Source: Hyphomicrobium_A sp965243865 (GTDB taxonomy: Bacteria > Pseudomonadota > Alphaproteobacteria > Rhizobiales > Hyphomicrobiaceae). Taken from it: a stretch of DNA of 64,000 nucleotides. The stretch lies in assembly GCF_965243865.1 (NCBI RefSeq), contig NZ_OZ251603.1, forward strand, positions 992,001 to 1,056,000, given 5' to 3'. Positions 8,167 through 17,610 of the stretch are shown here, piece by piece (within the stretch, counting starts at the first letter, position 1; each line of letters opens with the position of its first letter). The position numbers were made by a program, and so were the translations under genes. A model generated the notes under the pieces. It made no database searches. It was given only the letters and a program-made list of their open reading frames with translations, and was not told the origin of the DNA.

Positions 8167-9932
8167 ATGGCGCTCCCACCACAACTCCCCCGACGAACAG
8201 CTGCCACTATCTTGGCCTTCGGCCTATTGCAGGCTGCGACGTTGCCGCTCACCGCTGAAGAGATAGCCTGCCCGAAGTCGGACACCGGTATCTCGCTTCC
8301 GAAGGGGTTCTGCGCCACGATCCTCGCCGACAAGATCGGCCACGCCCGGCAGATGGCGGTCGCCCCTAACGGCACCGTCTACGCCAACACATGGAGCGGC
8401 ACCTATTACAACAATGACACCCCGCACGAAGGCGGCTTCCTCGTTGCCATGAAGGACATGGACGGCGATGGCCGCGCCGACAAGATCGAGCGCTTCGGCC
8501 CGACATTCGCCGCGGGCGCACACGGCGGCACCGGAATCTACATCTACAAGGACGGTCTCTATGCCGAGGCGGGCGACAAGATCGTTCGCTATCAGCTGAA
8601 CGACGACGAAATCGCGCCGACATCAAAACCTGAAACAGTCGTCTCCGGCCTGCCGGTCACCGGCGACCATCCGATGCACCCCTTCATCATCGACAAGGAC
8701 GGCAACCTCTTCGTCTCAATGGGCTCGGCCACCAACTCGTGCGAGGTGAAGAACCGCATGCCCGGCTCCAAGGGCCACGAGCCGTGTACCAAACTTGAAA
8801 CCCGCGCCGGCATCTGGCGCTACGACGCCAACAAGCGCGATCAGGCGTTCTCGCCGAGGGAACGCTACGCATCCGGCATCCGCAATGGAGAGGGCTTCGA
8901 CTTCGACGAGGCTGGCCGGCTCTACGTCACTCAACACGGCCGCGATCAGCTGCACGAGAACTGGCCACGCCTCTACACTGCCGAGCAAGGTTTCAACTTG
9001 CCCGCCGAGGAGGTGATGATCCTCAAGGACGGCGCCTGGTACGGCTGGCCGAAGTGCTACTACGATCAAGAGCAGGAAAAACTCGTACTGGCGCCCGAAT
9101 ACGGCGGCGATGGCGGCAAAAAGGTCGGCGACTGCGACAAGGCTGTCCCACCAATTGCCGCGTTCCCAGCACACTGGGCCCCCAACGACCTCAAGATCTA
9201 CAAGAGCGAGGACTTCCCCGAAGGCTATCGTGGCGGCGCATTCATCGCCTTCCACGGCTCATGGAACCGCGCACCCAGTCCGCAGCAGGGCTACAACATC
9301 GTGTTCCAGCCGCTGAAAGACGGCAAGAAATCCGGCGATTGGATCGTCTTCGCCGATGGCTTCGCCGGTAAGCACAAGGACCCCAGCCGGGCAGTGCATC
9401 GCCCCTCTGGCCTCGCCGTCGGCCCCTATGGCGCGCTCTACGTCAGCGACGACGTCGGCGGCCGCGTCTGGCGCATCGTCTATGAAGGCGACCCCGACGC
9501 GAAGGGCATCGAAGCGGCACCTTCGCCCGAGAGCCACGCCGCAGCATCACCAGACGCGCTGCCACCCGAAGGCATTCACCCTGACGCTGGCAACCCGCCG
9601 AAGCTGACACCGCCCCCCGGCGCCAGTGAGGCCGACGTCGAACTCGGCGCCAAGATCTTCGCCGGCGAAGTTGCGGGCGCCACTTGCGCCGGATGTCACG
9701 GCGCTGGCGGCATCGGCACCCCAGTCGGCCCGAACCTCACCACCGGCAAATGGCTCTGGGGCGACGGCAGCCTCAAGGACATCACCTACACCATCGAGAA
9801 CGGCGTCCCCGAGCCCAAGCAGCACCCAGGCGCCATGCCGCCGATGGGCGGCGCCGAGTTGTCGAAATCACAGGTCGCTGCGGTCGCCGCGTCTGGGCTC
9901 TCGGCCACGAGGGAAAACAGGCGGCACAGTAG
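8167..9932 (+). CDS. Glucose/sorbosone dehydrogenase-like protein fused to cytochrome c (frameshifted near its end)
   Basis: A periplasmic enzyme: signal peptide to about residue 30, a six-bladed beta-propeller of the GSDH (PQQ-type sugar dehydrogenase) family to about 440, a Pro-rich linker, and a C-terminal cytochrome domain with Cys507-x-x-Cys510-His511 and a late MPPMGG. The reading frame does not stop at the domain end but runs to 10215 as a Pro/Arg-rich tail that overlaps the next gene. In the other frame, from about 9891, VWALGHEGKQAAQ and a stop at 9930-9932 complete a normal cytochrome helix. A loss of one (or four) bases near 9889-9891 is inferred, so 9932 is given as the true end. 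Confidence 0.8.
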
Positions 9933-10063
9933 GGGGTGCGGGCACCCGGCGAGGCGCCCGCCACGGCTGCCTAAAGTTCCAAGCCTCTTGCCAGATTGCC
10001 CGCTTGTCCCAGGCCCGCCCGGGCAAGCATTGTGCGGCTCCACGTCGAACCCTGGAGCTCGCC

Positions 10064-10348
10064 ATGCTGAAGCTACCCGCCCTCTTTGCCGTTTGCGCTG
10101 TGCTCCTAGCCGGGCCGACGCTCGCCGCCGACTACAAATGCGCGAACAAGGCAAACGGCGTGAAGCTCAACGATTTCGACATCGCCATCAAGAACCGCTC
10201 CGAGGCGATCTCTGAGATGAAGGACGAGATCAAGCAGGCCGGCGGCTCGACTGAGGAGCACAAGAAGGCGATAGAAATCCTGGAGGAAAAGCTCACCAAG
10301 GCGAAAGCCGACCGCGAAGCCCTCCTCGTGGAGTGCAACGCCAACTGA
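10064..10348 (+). CDS. Small exported protein with long helix
   Basis: 94 residues from the ATG at 10064 (GGAG eight bases ahead). The signal peptide ends TLAA near residue 22, followed by Asp-Tyr-Lys-Cys. Residues 40-88 are Lys/Glu/Ala-rich and should form a long helix or coiled coil, and a second cysteine sits at residue 91, so the two ends may be tied by a disulfide. It overlaps the false tail of the upstream dehydrogenase frame. No family is recognised. Confidence 0.65.
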   Translation: MLKLPALFAVCAVLLAGPTLAADYKCANKANGVKLNDFDIAIKNRSEAISEMKDEIKQAGGSTEEHKKAIEILEEKLTKAKADREALLVECNAN

Positions 10349-10418
10349 ACCCCCTAGGTACGGGAAACGCACGAGCTATGCGCGGGACCGCGCGACCACA
10401 CCCGCGAATCGGCGATGC

Positions 10419-10664
10419 CTAGTCCGGCCGGAAGGCCGACATCTCGACGACATTGCTCTCCGGCCCGTTGACCTCTGAAAAGTGCGTCACCTTGTTGCTG
10501 TCGCAGACATAAACCCACTTGTAGTCGAATAGCTCACCATCGCGGATGTGCCCGAACACGGCGCCCTTCGCTCCCCGCCAAAATAGTGTAGCCGGGTTCT
10601 TCTCGGAATTGACCTTCTCCCAGTTCGGCTCGATGTACTCGTTTATCTGCTTCCAGTGGATCAA
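10419..10664 (-). CDS. Small hypothetical protein, 81 residues, TTG start
   Basis: The open frame extends upstream to 10823, but the only start with a good ribosome site is a TTG at 10664, preceded by AGGAGA seven bases away; the extra upstream residues look non-coding. The product begins IHWKQINEYIEPNWEKV and contains aromatic-rich segments (FWRGAKGAVFGHI, FDYKWVYVCDSNK). It has no membrane span or signal. It lies between unrelated plus-strand genes. Function unknown. Confidence 0.55.
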   Translation of the reverse strand: MIHWKQINEYIEPNWEKVNSEKNPATLFWRGAKGAVFGHIRDGELFDYKWVYVCDSNKVTHFSEVNGPESNVVEMSAFRPD

Positions 10665-10925
10665 GGGAAATCTCTCCTGAGTGGGACGTGGTACCGCTCT
10701 TATGGGCTGATCCCTGTGAAAAGCGAAGCAAATCCGCTCTCCACCCGGCCCTGCGCGCGGCGCCTTCACCCTTGGCAGCTGGTTGCTGCATAGCCAGCGA
10801 TCTCGCCCCCTCAACGCCCCCAAAGGGCCGGGAATCGACGACGCCGGGGAACGGTGCTAACAGCAGCGCTCGCACCCAGGGATGCCAACGCCCGCGTGCC
10901 CGCAACCCTTGAGCCCGCAACGAGA

Positions 10926-12554
10926 ATGACCGACGACATCGCGATCACAGATGCCGCGCCCGCGCAGGGCGGCGCGCCGGGGAAGCTCGCCACCGAGATC
11001 AATCGGCGGCGCACCTTCGCGATCATCTCGCACCCTGACGCCGGTAAGACGACGCTCACCGAGAAGCTGCTGCTGTTCGGCGGCGCGATCCAGCTCGCCG
11101 GCCAAGTGAAGGCGAAGAAGGACGGCCGCAACACGCGTTCTGACTGGATGGCCATCGAGAAGTCGCGCGGCATCTCGGTTGTCACCTCGGTGATGACGTT
11201 CGAATACGGCGGCGCCGTCTTCAACCTGCTCGACACGCCCGGCCACGAAGATTTCTCCGACCACACCTATCGCACGCTCACCGCCGTCGACAGCGCCATC
11301 ATGGTCATCGACGCCGCCAAGGGCATCGAGGCGCGCACGCGCAAATTGTTCGAGGTCTGCCGCCTCCGCGACATCCCCATCATCACCTTCATCAACAAGC
11401 TCGACCGTGAATCGCGCGAGCCACTGGAGCTGCTCGATGAGATCGAGAAGGTGCTCGCGCTCGACACCGCGCCCATGGTCTGGCCGATCGGTATGGGCCG
11501 CACCTTCCGCGGCACCTACGACTTGCAGAAGCCGCGCATCCGCCGCGTCGACGAGGCGCCCGAAGGCACGCCCGTTTCCGGCCCCGACGACCCCATCTTC
11601 GAGACGCTGCTCGACGAGACCGACCTCGCCAAGTGGCGCGAGGACATCGAGCTTGTGCACGATTTGTGTGGCAGCTTCGACCTCAAGGCCTTCCGCGAAG
11701 GCACGCTTTCGCCTGTCTACTTCGGCAGCGCGCTGCGCAACTTCGGCGTCCGCGACATCCTCGATGCACTCATCGCCTATGCGCCCCCGCCACTGAGCCG
11801 CAAGGCCGCCACGCGCACCATCGAGGCGACCGAGCCGGCCATGACCGGCATCATCTTCAAGATCCAAGCGAACATGGACCCCAACCACCGCGACCGTATG
11901 GCGTTCATGCGGCTGTGCTCAGGGCGCCTGACGCGCGGCATGAAGGTGAAGCACGTGCGCACCGACAAGACGATGGCGCTCAGCGCCCCGCAGTTCTTCT
12001 TCGCGCAGGACCGCTCGCTCGCCGAGGAAGCCTTCGCCGGAGACGTCGTCGGCATCCCCAATCGCGGCACGTTGCGCATCGGCGATGCGCTGACCGAAGG
12101 CGAGGACGTCACCTTCCTCGGCATTCCCTCGTTCGCGCCGGAAATCCTGCGCCGCATCCGCCTGGGTGACGCGATCAAAGCTAAGAAGCTAAAGGACGCG
12201 CTCAAAGAGATGGCTGAGGAGGGCGTGGTGCAGCTGTTCTCGCCCATCGATGGCATGCAGCCGATCGTCGGCGTCATCGGCGCGCTCCAGCTCGACGTTC
12301 TCGGTGATCGCCTGACGCACGAATACGGATTATCGACCGGCTTCGAGGCGGCCCCCTGCGAAGTGATGCGCTGGATCGAGGCCGCCGATAAGGCCAAGCT
12401 CGATAAGTTCATCGAGGGCAACCGCTCGGCGATCGCCATCGATTCCGACGGTGACTACGTCTACATGGCGCCGTCCGTGTTCAGCCTGAACTGGGTTGCC
12501 GAGCGCAATCCCGACATCACCTTCAAGGACGTTAAGGCGGTCACGCAGGACTGA
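10926..12554 (+). CDS. prfC: Peptide chain release factor 3
   Basis: 542 residues from the ATG at 10926; the frame opens at 10854 but the extra residues do not resemble the family. RF3 is a GTPase that removes RF1 and RF2 from the ribosome after peptide release. The P-loop SHPDAGKTTLTEKLL, the switch II region DTPGHEDFSDHTYR and the NKLD motif are all intact, followed by the domain II-III part with GVVQLF and GALQLDVL. Family length is about 530. Stand-alone gene. Confidence 0.95.
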   Translation: MTDDIAITDAAPAQGGAPGKLATEINRRRTFAIISHPDAGKTTLTEKLLLFGGAIQLAGQVKAKKDGRNTRSDWMAIEKSRGISVVTSVMTFEYGGAVFNLLDTPGHEDFSDHTYRTLTAVDSAIMVIDAAKGIEARTRKLFEVCRLRDIPIITFINKLDRESREPLELLDEIEKVLALDTAPMVWPIGMGRTFRGTYDLQKPRIRRVDEAPEGTPVSGPDDPIFETLLDETDLAKWREDIELVHDLCGSFDLKAFREGTLSPVYFGSALRNFGVRDILDALIAYAPPPLSRKAATRTIEATEPAMTGIIFKIQANMDPNHRDRMAFMRLCSGRLTRGMKVKHVRTDKTMALSAPQFFFAQDRSLAEEAFAGDVVGIPNRGTLRIGDALTEGEDVTFLGIPSFAPEILRRIRLGDAIKAKKLKDALKEMAEEGVVQLFSPIDGMQPIVGVIGALQLDVLGDRLTHEYGLSTGFEAAPCEVMRWIEAADKAKLDKFIEGNRSAIAIDSDGDYVYMAPSVFSLNWVAERNPDITFKDVKAVTQD

Positions 12555-12601
12555 ACCTCAGCGTAATAGTCCCTCAACGGCGGGCGAATATACTGGCCGA
12601 C

Positions 12602-13015
12602 ATGCCAGGATCCATAGGCTTGCTATCAGTCGCAACGCGCGTAATCGCTGTCGCAGGTGCCCTGTTCGGTGCCTTCATGGTCCTGCGCCAGGGCGATAAA
12701 TCATCCATAGCGCTCGTCATTATCGGCGTCTGGTTCGCCAGCCTCGCCGCGGCGCCATTTGTTCTCCCTTGGCGGCTTGCGCCAACCCTCTCCGATCACA
12801 CGCTTGCAGGCAGCGTCTTGCTGGCCGCAACAATCGCGGCAGCATCATTTTCCGTAGCAGTCTATTGGAATACATTCATCGACAACGCCAATCCCGACGC
12901 GCAGGACGGGCTCGTTTTTCTCTTCGTGCCGATCTACCAGCTTATCGGCCTTGGGCTCGCCTATTGGCTTGCTGCGACACTTGCGACCCGCTCCGGGCTG
13001 CAACGCCGCCGCTGA
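12602..13015 (+). CDS. Four-span membrane protein, function unknown
   Basis: 137 residues with four hydrophobic segments (about 8-27, 36-55, 68-88 and 103-126), separated by short loops and ending in an Arg-rich tail. It starts 47 bases after prfC and may share its transcript. No motif is recognised. Confidence 0.65.
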   Translation: MPGSIGLLSVATRVIAVAGALFGAFMVLRQGDKSSIALVIIGVWFASLAAAPFVLPWRLAPTLSDHTLAGSVLLAATIAAASFSVAVYWNTFIDNANPDAQDGLVFLFVPIYQLIGLGLAYWLAATLATRSGLQRRR

Positions 13016-13100
13016 AGGTAATGAGCCATCGGGTCGAGCAAATTGCGAGCCTCTAGGGTGGGAGGCTGGTCAGCTGAGACCTCAAGCGCGTAATTCCCGC

Positions 13101-14267
13101 TTATGGCGTCGAGCGTCGTGATCGGTACCTCGATCGGGCCAGCTGCAAGATCCACCCTGCTCGCAACGGTAAGAATCTCATCCGTACTCGCGCCCCTTCC
13201 TGCGCTTGCCGAGCCGAATGGTGCGCCCCCAAAGCAGCGTGCTTTACCAGCCGCGCCAGCGCGGAGGATGCTCCCAGTCTGATCGGCCGTCTCAGTATCG
13301 CAGTGAAAGCGTAATCCTTCGCCCCGGCACGCGAAGCCTGCACTGCCTCTCGGCCAGCAGGCTTCTTCGACATCACGGCCGACGCCTTTCCATTCTCACC
13401 CGAAAGCAAAGCGGAGGAGCGTGCCACAGTGAGCGCGATTGACCGCGCACAAACGGTTGCGAGGTCGAGTTCCGGTGCTGCCCGCTTTCCGATCTCGAGC
13501 CACAGCCTATTGTCGATCCGCGAGCGCCAGTGCAACGCGTCCACCGCGGCCGCACTCATATATTCGGCAAGCACGCCCCGATGCTGCTCCGGCACCGGAG
13601 AGGTGACTTTCTCGCGTAGCGGCACCACTCTTTTGCCCACCCAGGCGCCGAGCTTATCCCAGATTTTTGGGTCTTCCACGAGGCCGACAAACTCAAAGCG
13701 CTGCAGCCGCTCCAGACACAGCGCCAGTATGCGGTCATCGTCTGCTTCATCGAAGAATTCATCGGTTGGAACGTCAGGCCAAAGCAGCATTCTCGCGAAC
13801 ACATTATCCGTCTGACACGATACCTTCGGCTCATCGAGGAAATCTAGAAGAGGTGCGTGCGCCGAACTGAGCCTGCGCTCCCAATCGTTCCGATCCTCTG
13901 ACCTTGCGGCCCCCGACCGCCAGAAAATCCAGTGCGAAAGAAGACGCGAGAACGGCTCGCGCATGATCGTCATACGCCGTGCCGACGGCATCCTCGCGTC
14001 AATCGTCGACAGGGAAAAATGACCCGCGAGAAAATCGGTCCTCGAAGGGATTTCGTCGGGCTTCAGGTAGATGTAGCGCATCGACGATGGCGACAACTCG
14101 TGGAAATCGTTGAAACCACCGAACAGCGCGCGGTCGAACCCGCCCACACAGTGGCGCGGTCTCAATGACTTGATCAGACCCCGCGTGAAGCTCGTTCCCG
14201 CGGTCTTGGGCACATGCATGTAAGCCAACGGGAGACGGGACTGAGAAGACAGCATGGCGTCAGACAC
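13101..14267 (-). CDS. Sulfotransferase family protein
   Basis: 388 residues from a GTG at 14267 (an ATG four codons later is an alternative). Near the N-terminus YMHVPKTAGTSF matches the 5'-phosphosulfate-binding loop of PAPS-dependent sulfotransferases, and MREPFSRLLSHW matches the 3'-phosphate-binding strand and helix. The family sulfates sugars or small molecules; the acceptor is unknown. The C-terminal 100 residues are basic and not part of the domain. It is on the same strand as the lipoyl operon but 253 bases downstream. Confidence 0.82.
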   Translation of the reverse strand: MSDAMLSSQSRLPLAYMHVPKTAGTSFTRGLIKSLRPRHCVGGFDRALFGGFNDFHELSPSSMRYIYLKPDEIPSRTDFLAGHFSLSTIDARMPSARRMTIMREPFSRLLSHWIFWRSGAARSEDRNDWERRLSSAHAPLLDFLDEPKVSCQTDNVFARMLLWPDVPTDEFFDEADDDRILALCLERLQRFEFVGLVEDPKIWDKLGAWVGKRVVPLREKVTSPVPEQHRGVLAEYMSAAAVDALHWRSRIDNRLWLEIGKRAAPELDLATVCARSIALTVARSSALLSGENGKASAVMSKKPAGREAVQASRAGAKDYAFTAILRRPIRLGASSALARLVKHAALGAHHSARQAQEGARVRMRFLPLRAGWILQLARSRYRSRRSTP

Positions 14268-14520
14268 TTCCTCTTGTATGCTTGCCGCAGAGGAAAGCGC
14301 GCTAAATGGCCACCGACATTAAGCCGGTTCCGCCTTCCCGGTGATCCAAGCAAACTTGAGCTTAGCCATCGAGGACCGTCTGTCTTGCACGGCCGAACAC
14401 TTGTTCAACATCGCCAACATCTTTTGCGCGCTTCGCCGTAGCCCGCCCGCGTTCGACCTCCGATTACTCGCGCCTCGCTACCCATGACGGCCACAACACA
14501 ACTTCACGTCGCCCCAGGAC

Positions 14521-14913
14521 CTACAAGCCGACATGGCTCCGGTATGCGTCTCCGCTCAGAAGCTCCGCCAGCTGCCCCGCATCACGCAGCCTAATCCGCG
14601 CCAGCCAGCCGGCGCCGTAACAGTCGTCATTCACGAGACCAGCCGCGCCCCTGAGCCCAGCGTTCACCTCCAACACCTCGCCGGTCACGGGCGCGATGAG
14701 ATCGGATACGACCTTGAAAGACTCAACCGAGCCAAATACGGCGCCTACTATCAGGGCTTCTCCCACACTCGGCAGCTCAACGAACATCACCGTCCCCAGC
14801 TGCTTTTGCGCGAAGTCGGAGATGCCGATGTCCACCTCATCGGCTTGCGCACAAGCACGCACCCACAGGTGATCCCGGTGGTAGAAGAGCTCATCAGGCA
14901 CATTAGAGGACAT
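14521..14913 (-). CDS. GcvH-like lipoyl carrier protein
   Basis: 130 residues from the ATG at 14913, which overlaps the end of the lipoamide dehydrogenase gene by eleven bases; the frame extends upstream but only antisense-like sequence precedes the ATG. The fold is that of glycine cleavage H protein, with the lipoyl lysine at Lys67 in ESFKVVSDL followed by IAPVTGEV. No P, T or L-specific glycine cleavage gene is in the window and the partners are an OsmC-family protein and a lipoamide dehydrogenase. I infer a carrier role other than glycine cleavage. It is the last gene of the operon. Confidence 0.85.
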   Translation of the reverse strand: MSSNVPDELFYHRDHLWVRACAQADEVDIGISDFAQKQLGTVMFVELPSVGEALIVGAVFGSVESFKVVSDLIAPVTGEVLEVNAGLRGAAGLVNDDCYGAGWLARIRLRDAGQLAELLSGDAYRSHVGL

Positions 14914-16306
14914 GGGCTTCTCTCCGCGCAGCATTGAGAGGCTTGTGCGTTGCTTGCCCAAGCGCATCCTCGACGGCTTCCAAGATGCCTTCCGACATGG
15001 TCGGATGCGCGTGCACCGTATTGAACAACTCCCCCGCCATGCCCCTGCGCTGGACGACGAGGGCACCCTCGTGCACCATTTCTCCTGCGTGCGGCCCAAC
15101 GATGTGTAGCCCCACCAGTTCGCCGCTGTTCCGGTCGACGACCACCTTTGCAAATCCTGAAATCTCGCCGATGGCGTGCGCGCGCCCGAGGCCACGCAAG
15201 TCAAATTTGCCAATGGAAACGGAGATACCGTCAGCTATCGCTTCCTCTTCCGTGCGTCCAACCCATGCGATCTCCGGGCTGGTGAACACTGCGACCGGAA
15301 TCGCCCTATCGCTGATCCGCTCGAACGGGCGGTCGAGCATGTGGTCAATGGCGAGCTTGGCCTGCGCCGAGGCAGCGTGGGCCAGACCCGATCGGCCGTT
15401 CACGTCCCCGGCCGCATAGATGCCGTCAACATTGGTCCGCAGCACATCATCCACCACGATCTCGCCCATCCCATTCGTCAGCACACCGGTATTCTCCAGC
15501 CCCAGACCGGCGGTATTCGGTTTGCGCCCGATTGCAACGAGCGCACGCTCTGCCGAGCAAACGATCTGCCCGCCAGCCAGAGCGCTCACGCCACTGGCGG
15601 TATGAGCGAGCGATTGAATGCGGCAGTTGAGCTCCACGCGAATGTCGCGTTTCCGCATCTCCCGCTGCATGACCGCAGACACCTCGCGATCCGCCCACGA
15701 CATCAGCCGCGCGCCGCTCGCCAGCAACGTTACCTTGACGCCAAGGCTATCCAGGATGAACGCGAACTCGCAGGCAATGACCCCCGAGCCCACGATCATC
15801 AGCGACGTCGGCAGAGTTTCCCAGCCCAGCAGATCATCCGACGTGCCGATCACCTCATGGTCGACATTGAATTGCTGCTCGCTGAGCGGCACCGAACCCG
15901 TACAGATCAGCACGCGGTCCGGCCGCAGCACCTCATCGCCAACCCGGATCGTCTTCTCGTCGACAAACGAACCATAGCCGCGCAGGCAGGTCACGCGGCG
16001 ATCCTGCATGAGCCTCTCAATTCCTTGGCCAAGCATGGCAATGATCGACGCCGCGCGCCGACTCATCGCCGTCCAATCCCCCAAGACCTGGCCTTCCACC
16101 CGCAGGCCGAATGTGTCCGCCCTCTTCACCTTTTCGAGGAGCCCGCAGCTTTCCACCAAGGCTTTGGTGGGGATGCATCCCTGATTGAGGCATGTCCCGC
16201 CGAGCGGTTTGGGATCGACAAGTGTCACGCGTGCGCCATGCGCAGCTGCGTGAGAAGCGGCGACGTACCCCGCAGGGCCGCCGCCGAGAATGACAATCTC
16301 ACTCAT
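14903..16306 (-). CDS. lpdA: Dihydrolipoamide dehydrogenase
   Basis: 467 residues, the usual family length. FAD-binding GGGPAGYVAA at the N-terminus, redox pair Cys39-LNQG-Cys44, central NAD-binding GSGVIACEFA, AAGD of the second FAD site, and the C-terminal HAHPTMSE with the catalytic His-Glu are all present. The enzyme oxidises dihydrolipoyl groups with NAD+ or reduces lipoyl groups with NADH. Its ATG overlaps the stop of the OsmC-family gene as ATGA and its end overlaps the lipoyl carrier, so the three are translationally coupled. Confidence 0.95.
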   Translation of the reverse strand: MSEIVILGGGPAGYVAASHAAAHGARVTLVDPKPLGGTCLNQGCIPTKALVESCGLLEKVKRADTFGLRVEGQVLGDWTAMSRRAASIIAMLGQGIERLMQDRRVTCLRGYGSFVDEKTIRVGDEVLRPDRVLICTGSVPLSEQQFNVDHEVIGTSDDLLGWETLPTSLMIVGSGVIACEFAFILDSLGVKVTLLASGARLMSWADREVSAVMQREMRKRDIRVELNCRIQSLAHTASGVSALAGGQIVCSAERALVAIGRKPNTAGLGLENTGVLTNGMGEIVVDDVLRTNVDGIYAAGDVNGRSGLAHAASAQAKLAIDHMLDRPFERISDRAIPVAVFTSPEIAWVGRTEEEAIADGISVSIGKFDLRGLGRAHAIGEISGFAKVVVDRNSGELVGLHIVGPHAGEMVHEGALVVQRRGMAGELFNTVHAHPTMSEGILEAVEDALGQATHKPLNAARREAHVL

Positions 16307-16848
16307 ACAGAGGCGCTTGCCTCGGCCGCCATCTGCTGGCCGTTGATTGTCACACTCCCGGTGACTTCAACGGGCTCCTGCAGCGTGTTCAGCACCGGGC
16401 AGTGCCTTTCCACGATCTGCGCCAGCTTCTCCAGCTCCGCGCGCGCGGCTGAGCTGACCACCTCCGTCTCGAAGACAATCTTTTGGTACCCCGCCCGCAC
16501 ACCTTCCTGCATTCCAAACAAGCCACGCAGGTCGAGGTAGCCGCGCACGTTGCACTTTACGCTCTCGAGCGCGATGCCCATCACCGAAGCGTAAGCGCGA
16601 TAGACAATCTCCTGACAGGTACCGAGGGCCACCAGTACGATCTCGACCGGGTTAGGTCCACGGTCGCTTCCACCTAGATCTGCCGGTTCGTCGATGCTGA
16701 TTGGCGGGAATTCGCGCACCTTTCCGAGGCAATGCATCCCCTCGTCGAGTTGCGTCGAAGCGCGGAAGACTACCTTTGCTCCTGCGGGATTCTTCTCCAG
16801 ATTTCCCATCGCAGCGAGAAGTGTATTCTTGATATGCTCTTGAGACAT
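16303..16848 (-). CDS. OsmC-family thiol protein (possible lipoyl-dependent peroxidase)
   Basis: 181 residues from the ATG at 16848, which has GGAGGGA ahead; the longer frame to 16923 lacks support. OsmC/Ohr proteins reduce organic peroxides with a cysteine pair, and here Cys78 (LVALGTCQEIV) and Cys150 (ERHCPVLNTL) occupy those two positions; a further Cys40 lies in MHCLGKV. Ohr proteins are known to use dihydrolipoyl groups and lipoamide dehydrogenase as reductant, and both partners follow in this operon. Peroxidase activity is inference; the family also has members of other function. Confidence 0.85.
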   Translation of the reverse strand: MSQEHIKNTLLAAMGNLEKNPAGAKVVFRASTQLDEGMHCLGKVREFPPISIDEPADLGGSDRGPNPVEIVLVALGTCQEIVYRAYASVMGIALESVKCNVRGYLDLRGLFGMQEGVRAGYQKIVFETEVVSSAARAELEKLAQIVERHCPVLNTLQEPVEVTGSVTINGQQMAAEASASV

Positions 16849-16934
16849 TCGTTCCCTCCGAATTATTGAATTCGTTATGGGAAACGCTATGCGGCTAGCC
16901 TGCCAGCATACAAGGCGAGACAATTGCTGTTTGT

Positions 16935-16953
16935 CCTAGGGTATTTCCCCAGG
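16935..16953. promoter_or_regulatory. Inverted repeat upstream of the OsmC-lpdA-lipoyl carrier operon
   Basis: CCTAGGG-TATTT-CCCCAGG is an inverted repeat with one mismatch in 7-base arms, 87-105 bases before the OsmC start and 40 bases after the response regulator stop. It is a candidate operator for the FixJ-like regulator next door. No binding data are implied. Confidence 0.4.
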
Positions 16954-16992
16954 AACAGTGACGCTCCGTAACTCCTTACCCGAGGTCTCGAC

Positions 16993-17610
16993 CTAACACG
17001 GCTTAGGAACAACGAGCACGCTGAGCTTCTGCACCAGATCGACGACGGAGCGCGCCGCCATCTTCGACATCACGTTGGCGCGGTGCACCTCTACGGTCTT
17101 AGGGCTCAGCGACAATTCATGCGCAATCTGCTTGTTGGATAAGCCTGAGTAGATCAGCCACGCCACCTCCCGTTCACGGCACGTCAATTTATTGAAACGG
17201 CCATCAACCTCCGAGCGCGCCTCCTCCGCTCGATACATGCCGCGCGCGCGAGCCAGTGCCTCCTCTGTGCGTTCGAGCAGCAGCTGGTCGTTGTATGGCT
17301 TCTGAAGAAAATCCACCGCGCCGAGCCGCATTGCCGACACTGCCATGGGAATATCCCCATGCCCTGTCACCACGATGCTGGCTAGCGGCAACTGGCGTCT
17401 TTGGAGTTCGTACTGAAGCTGCATCCCGCTCATGCCCGGCATGCGCACATCGAGAATGACGCATCCAAGGCTATCGTCGTACTTATCCAGAAATTCGTTC
17501 GCCGAACCATAGCCGCGCACGTGGTACCCAACCGACGTCAGCAGATACTCAAGCGACTCCCGCGCTGCCTCGTCGTCGTCTACGACGAAAACCCACTCGT
17601 TAATTTGCAT
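16993..17610 (-). CDS. FixJ/NarL-type response regulator
   Basis: 205 residues. The receiver domain (1-120) has the acidic pair Asp11-Asp12, phospho-acceptor Asp54 in VILDVRMPG, and Lys in LQKPYND. The C-terminal LuxR-type helix-turn-helix (about 140-200) reads CREREVAWLIYSGLSNKQ and SLSPKTVEVHRANVMSKM. Its start overlaps the end of the kinase gene by eleven bases, so they form a two-component pair. It lies 144 bases upstream of the OsmC-lpdA-lipoyl carrier genes on the same strand and is the probable regulator of them. Confidence 0.9.
   Translation of the reverse strand: MQINEWVFVVDDDEAARESLEYLLTSVGYHVRGYGSANEFLDKYDDSLGCVILDVRMPGMSGMQLQYELQRRQLPLASIVVTGHGDIPMAVSAMRLGAVDFLQKPYNDQLLLERTEEALARARGMYRAEEARSEVDGRFNKLTCREREVAWLIYSGLSNKQIAHELSLSPKTVEVHRANVMSKMAARSVVDLVQKLSVLVVPKPC

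Noticed and set aside
9961..10215. Pro/Arg-rich C-terminal tail of the dehydrogenase-cytochrome frame
   Set aside because: It overlaps the well-supported start of the gene at 10064 and is explained by a frameshift.
10857..11888. 343-residue minus-strand frame over prfC
   Set aside because: Shadow of prfC; no family features.
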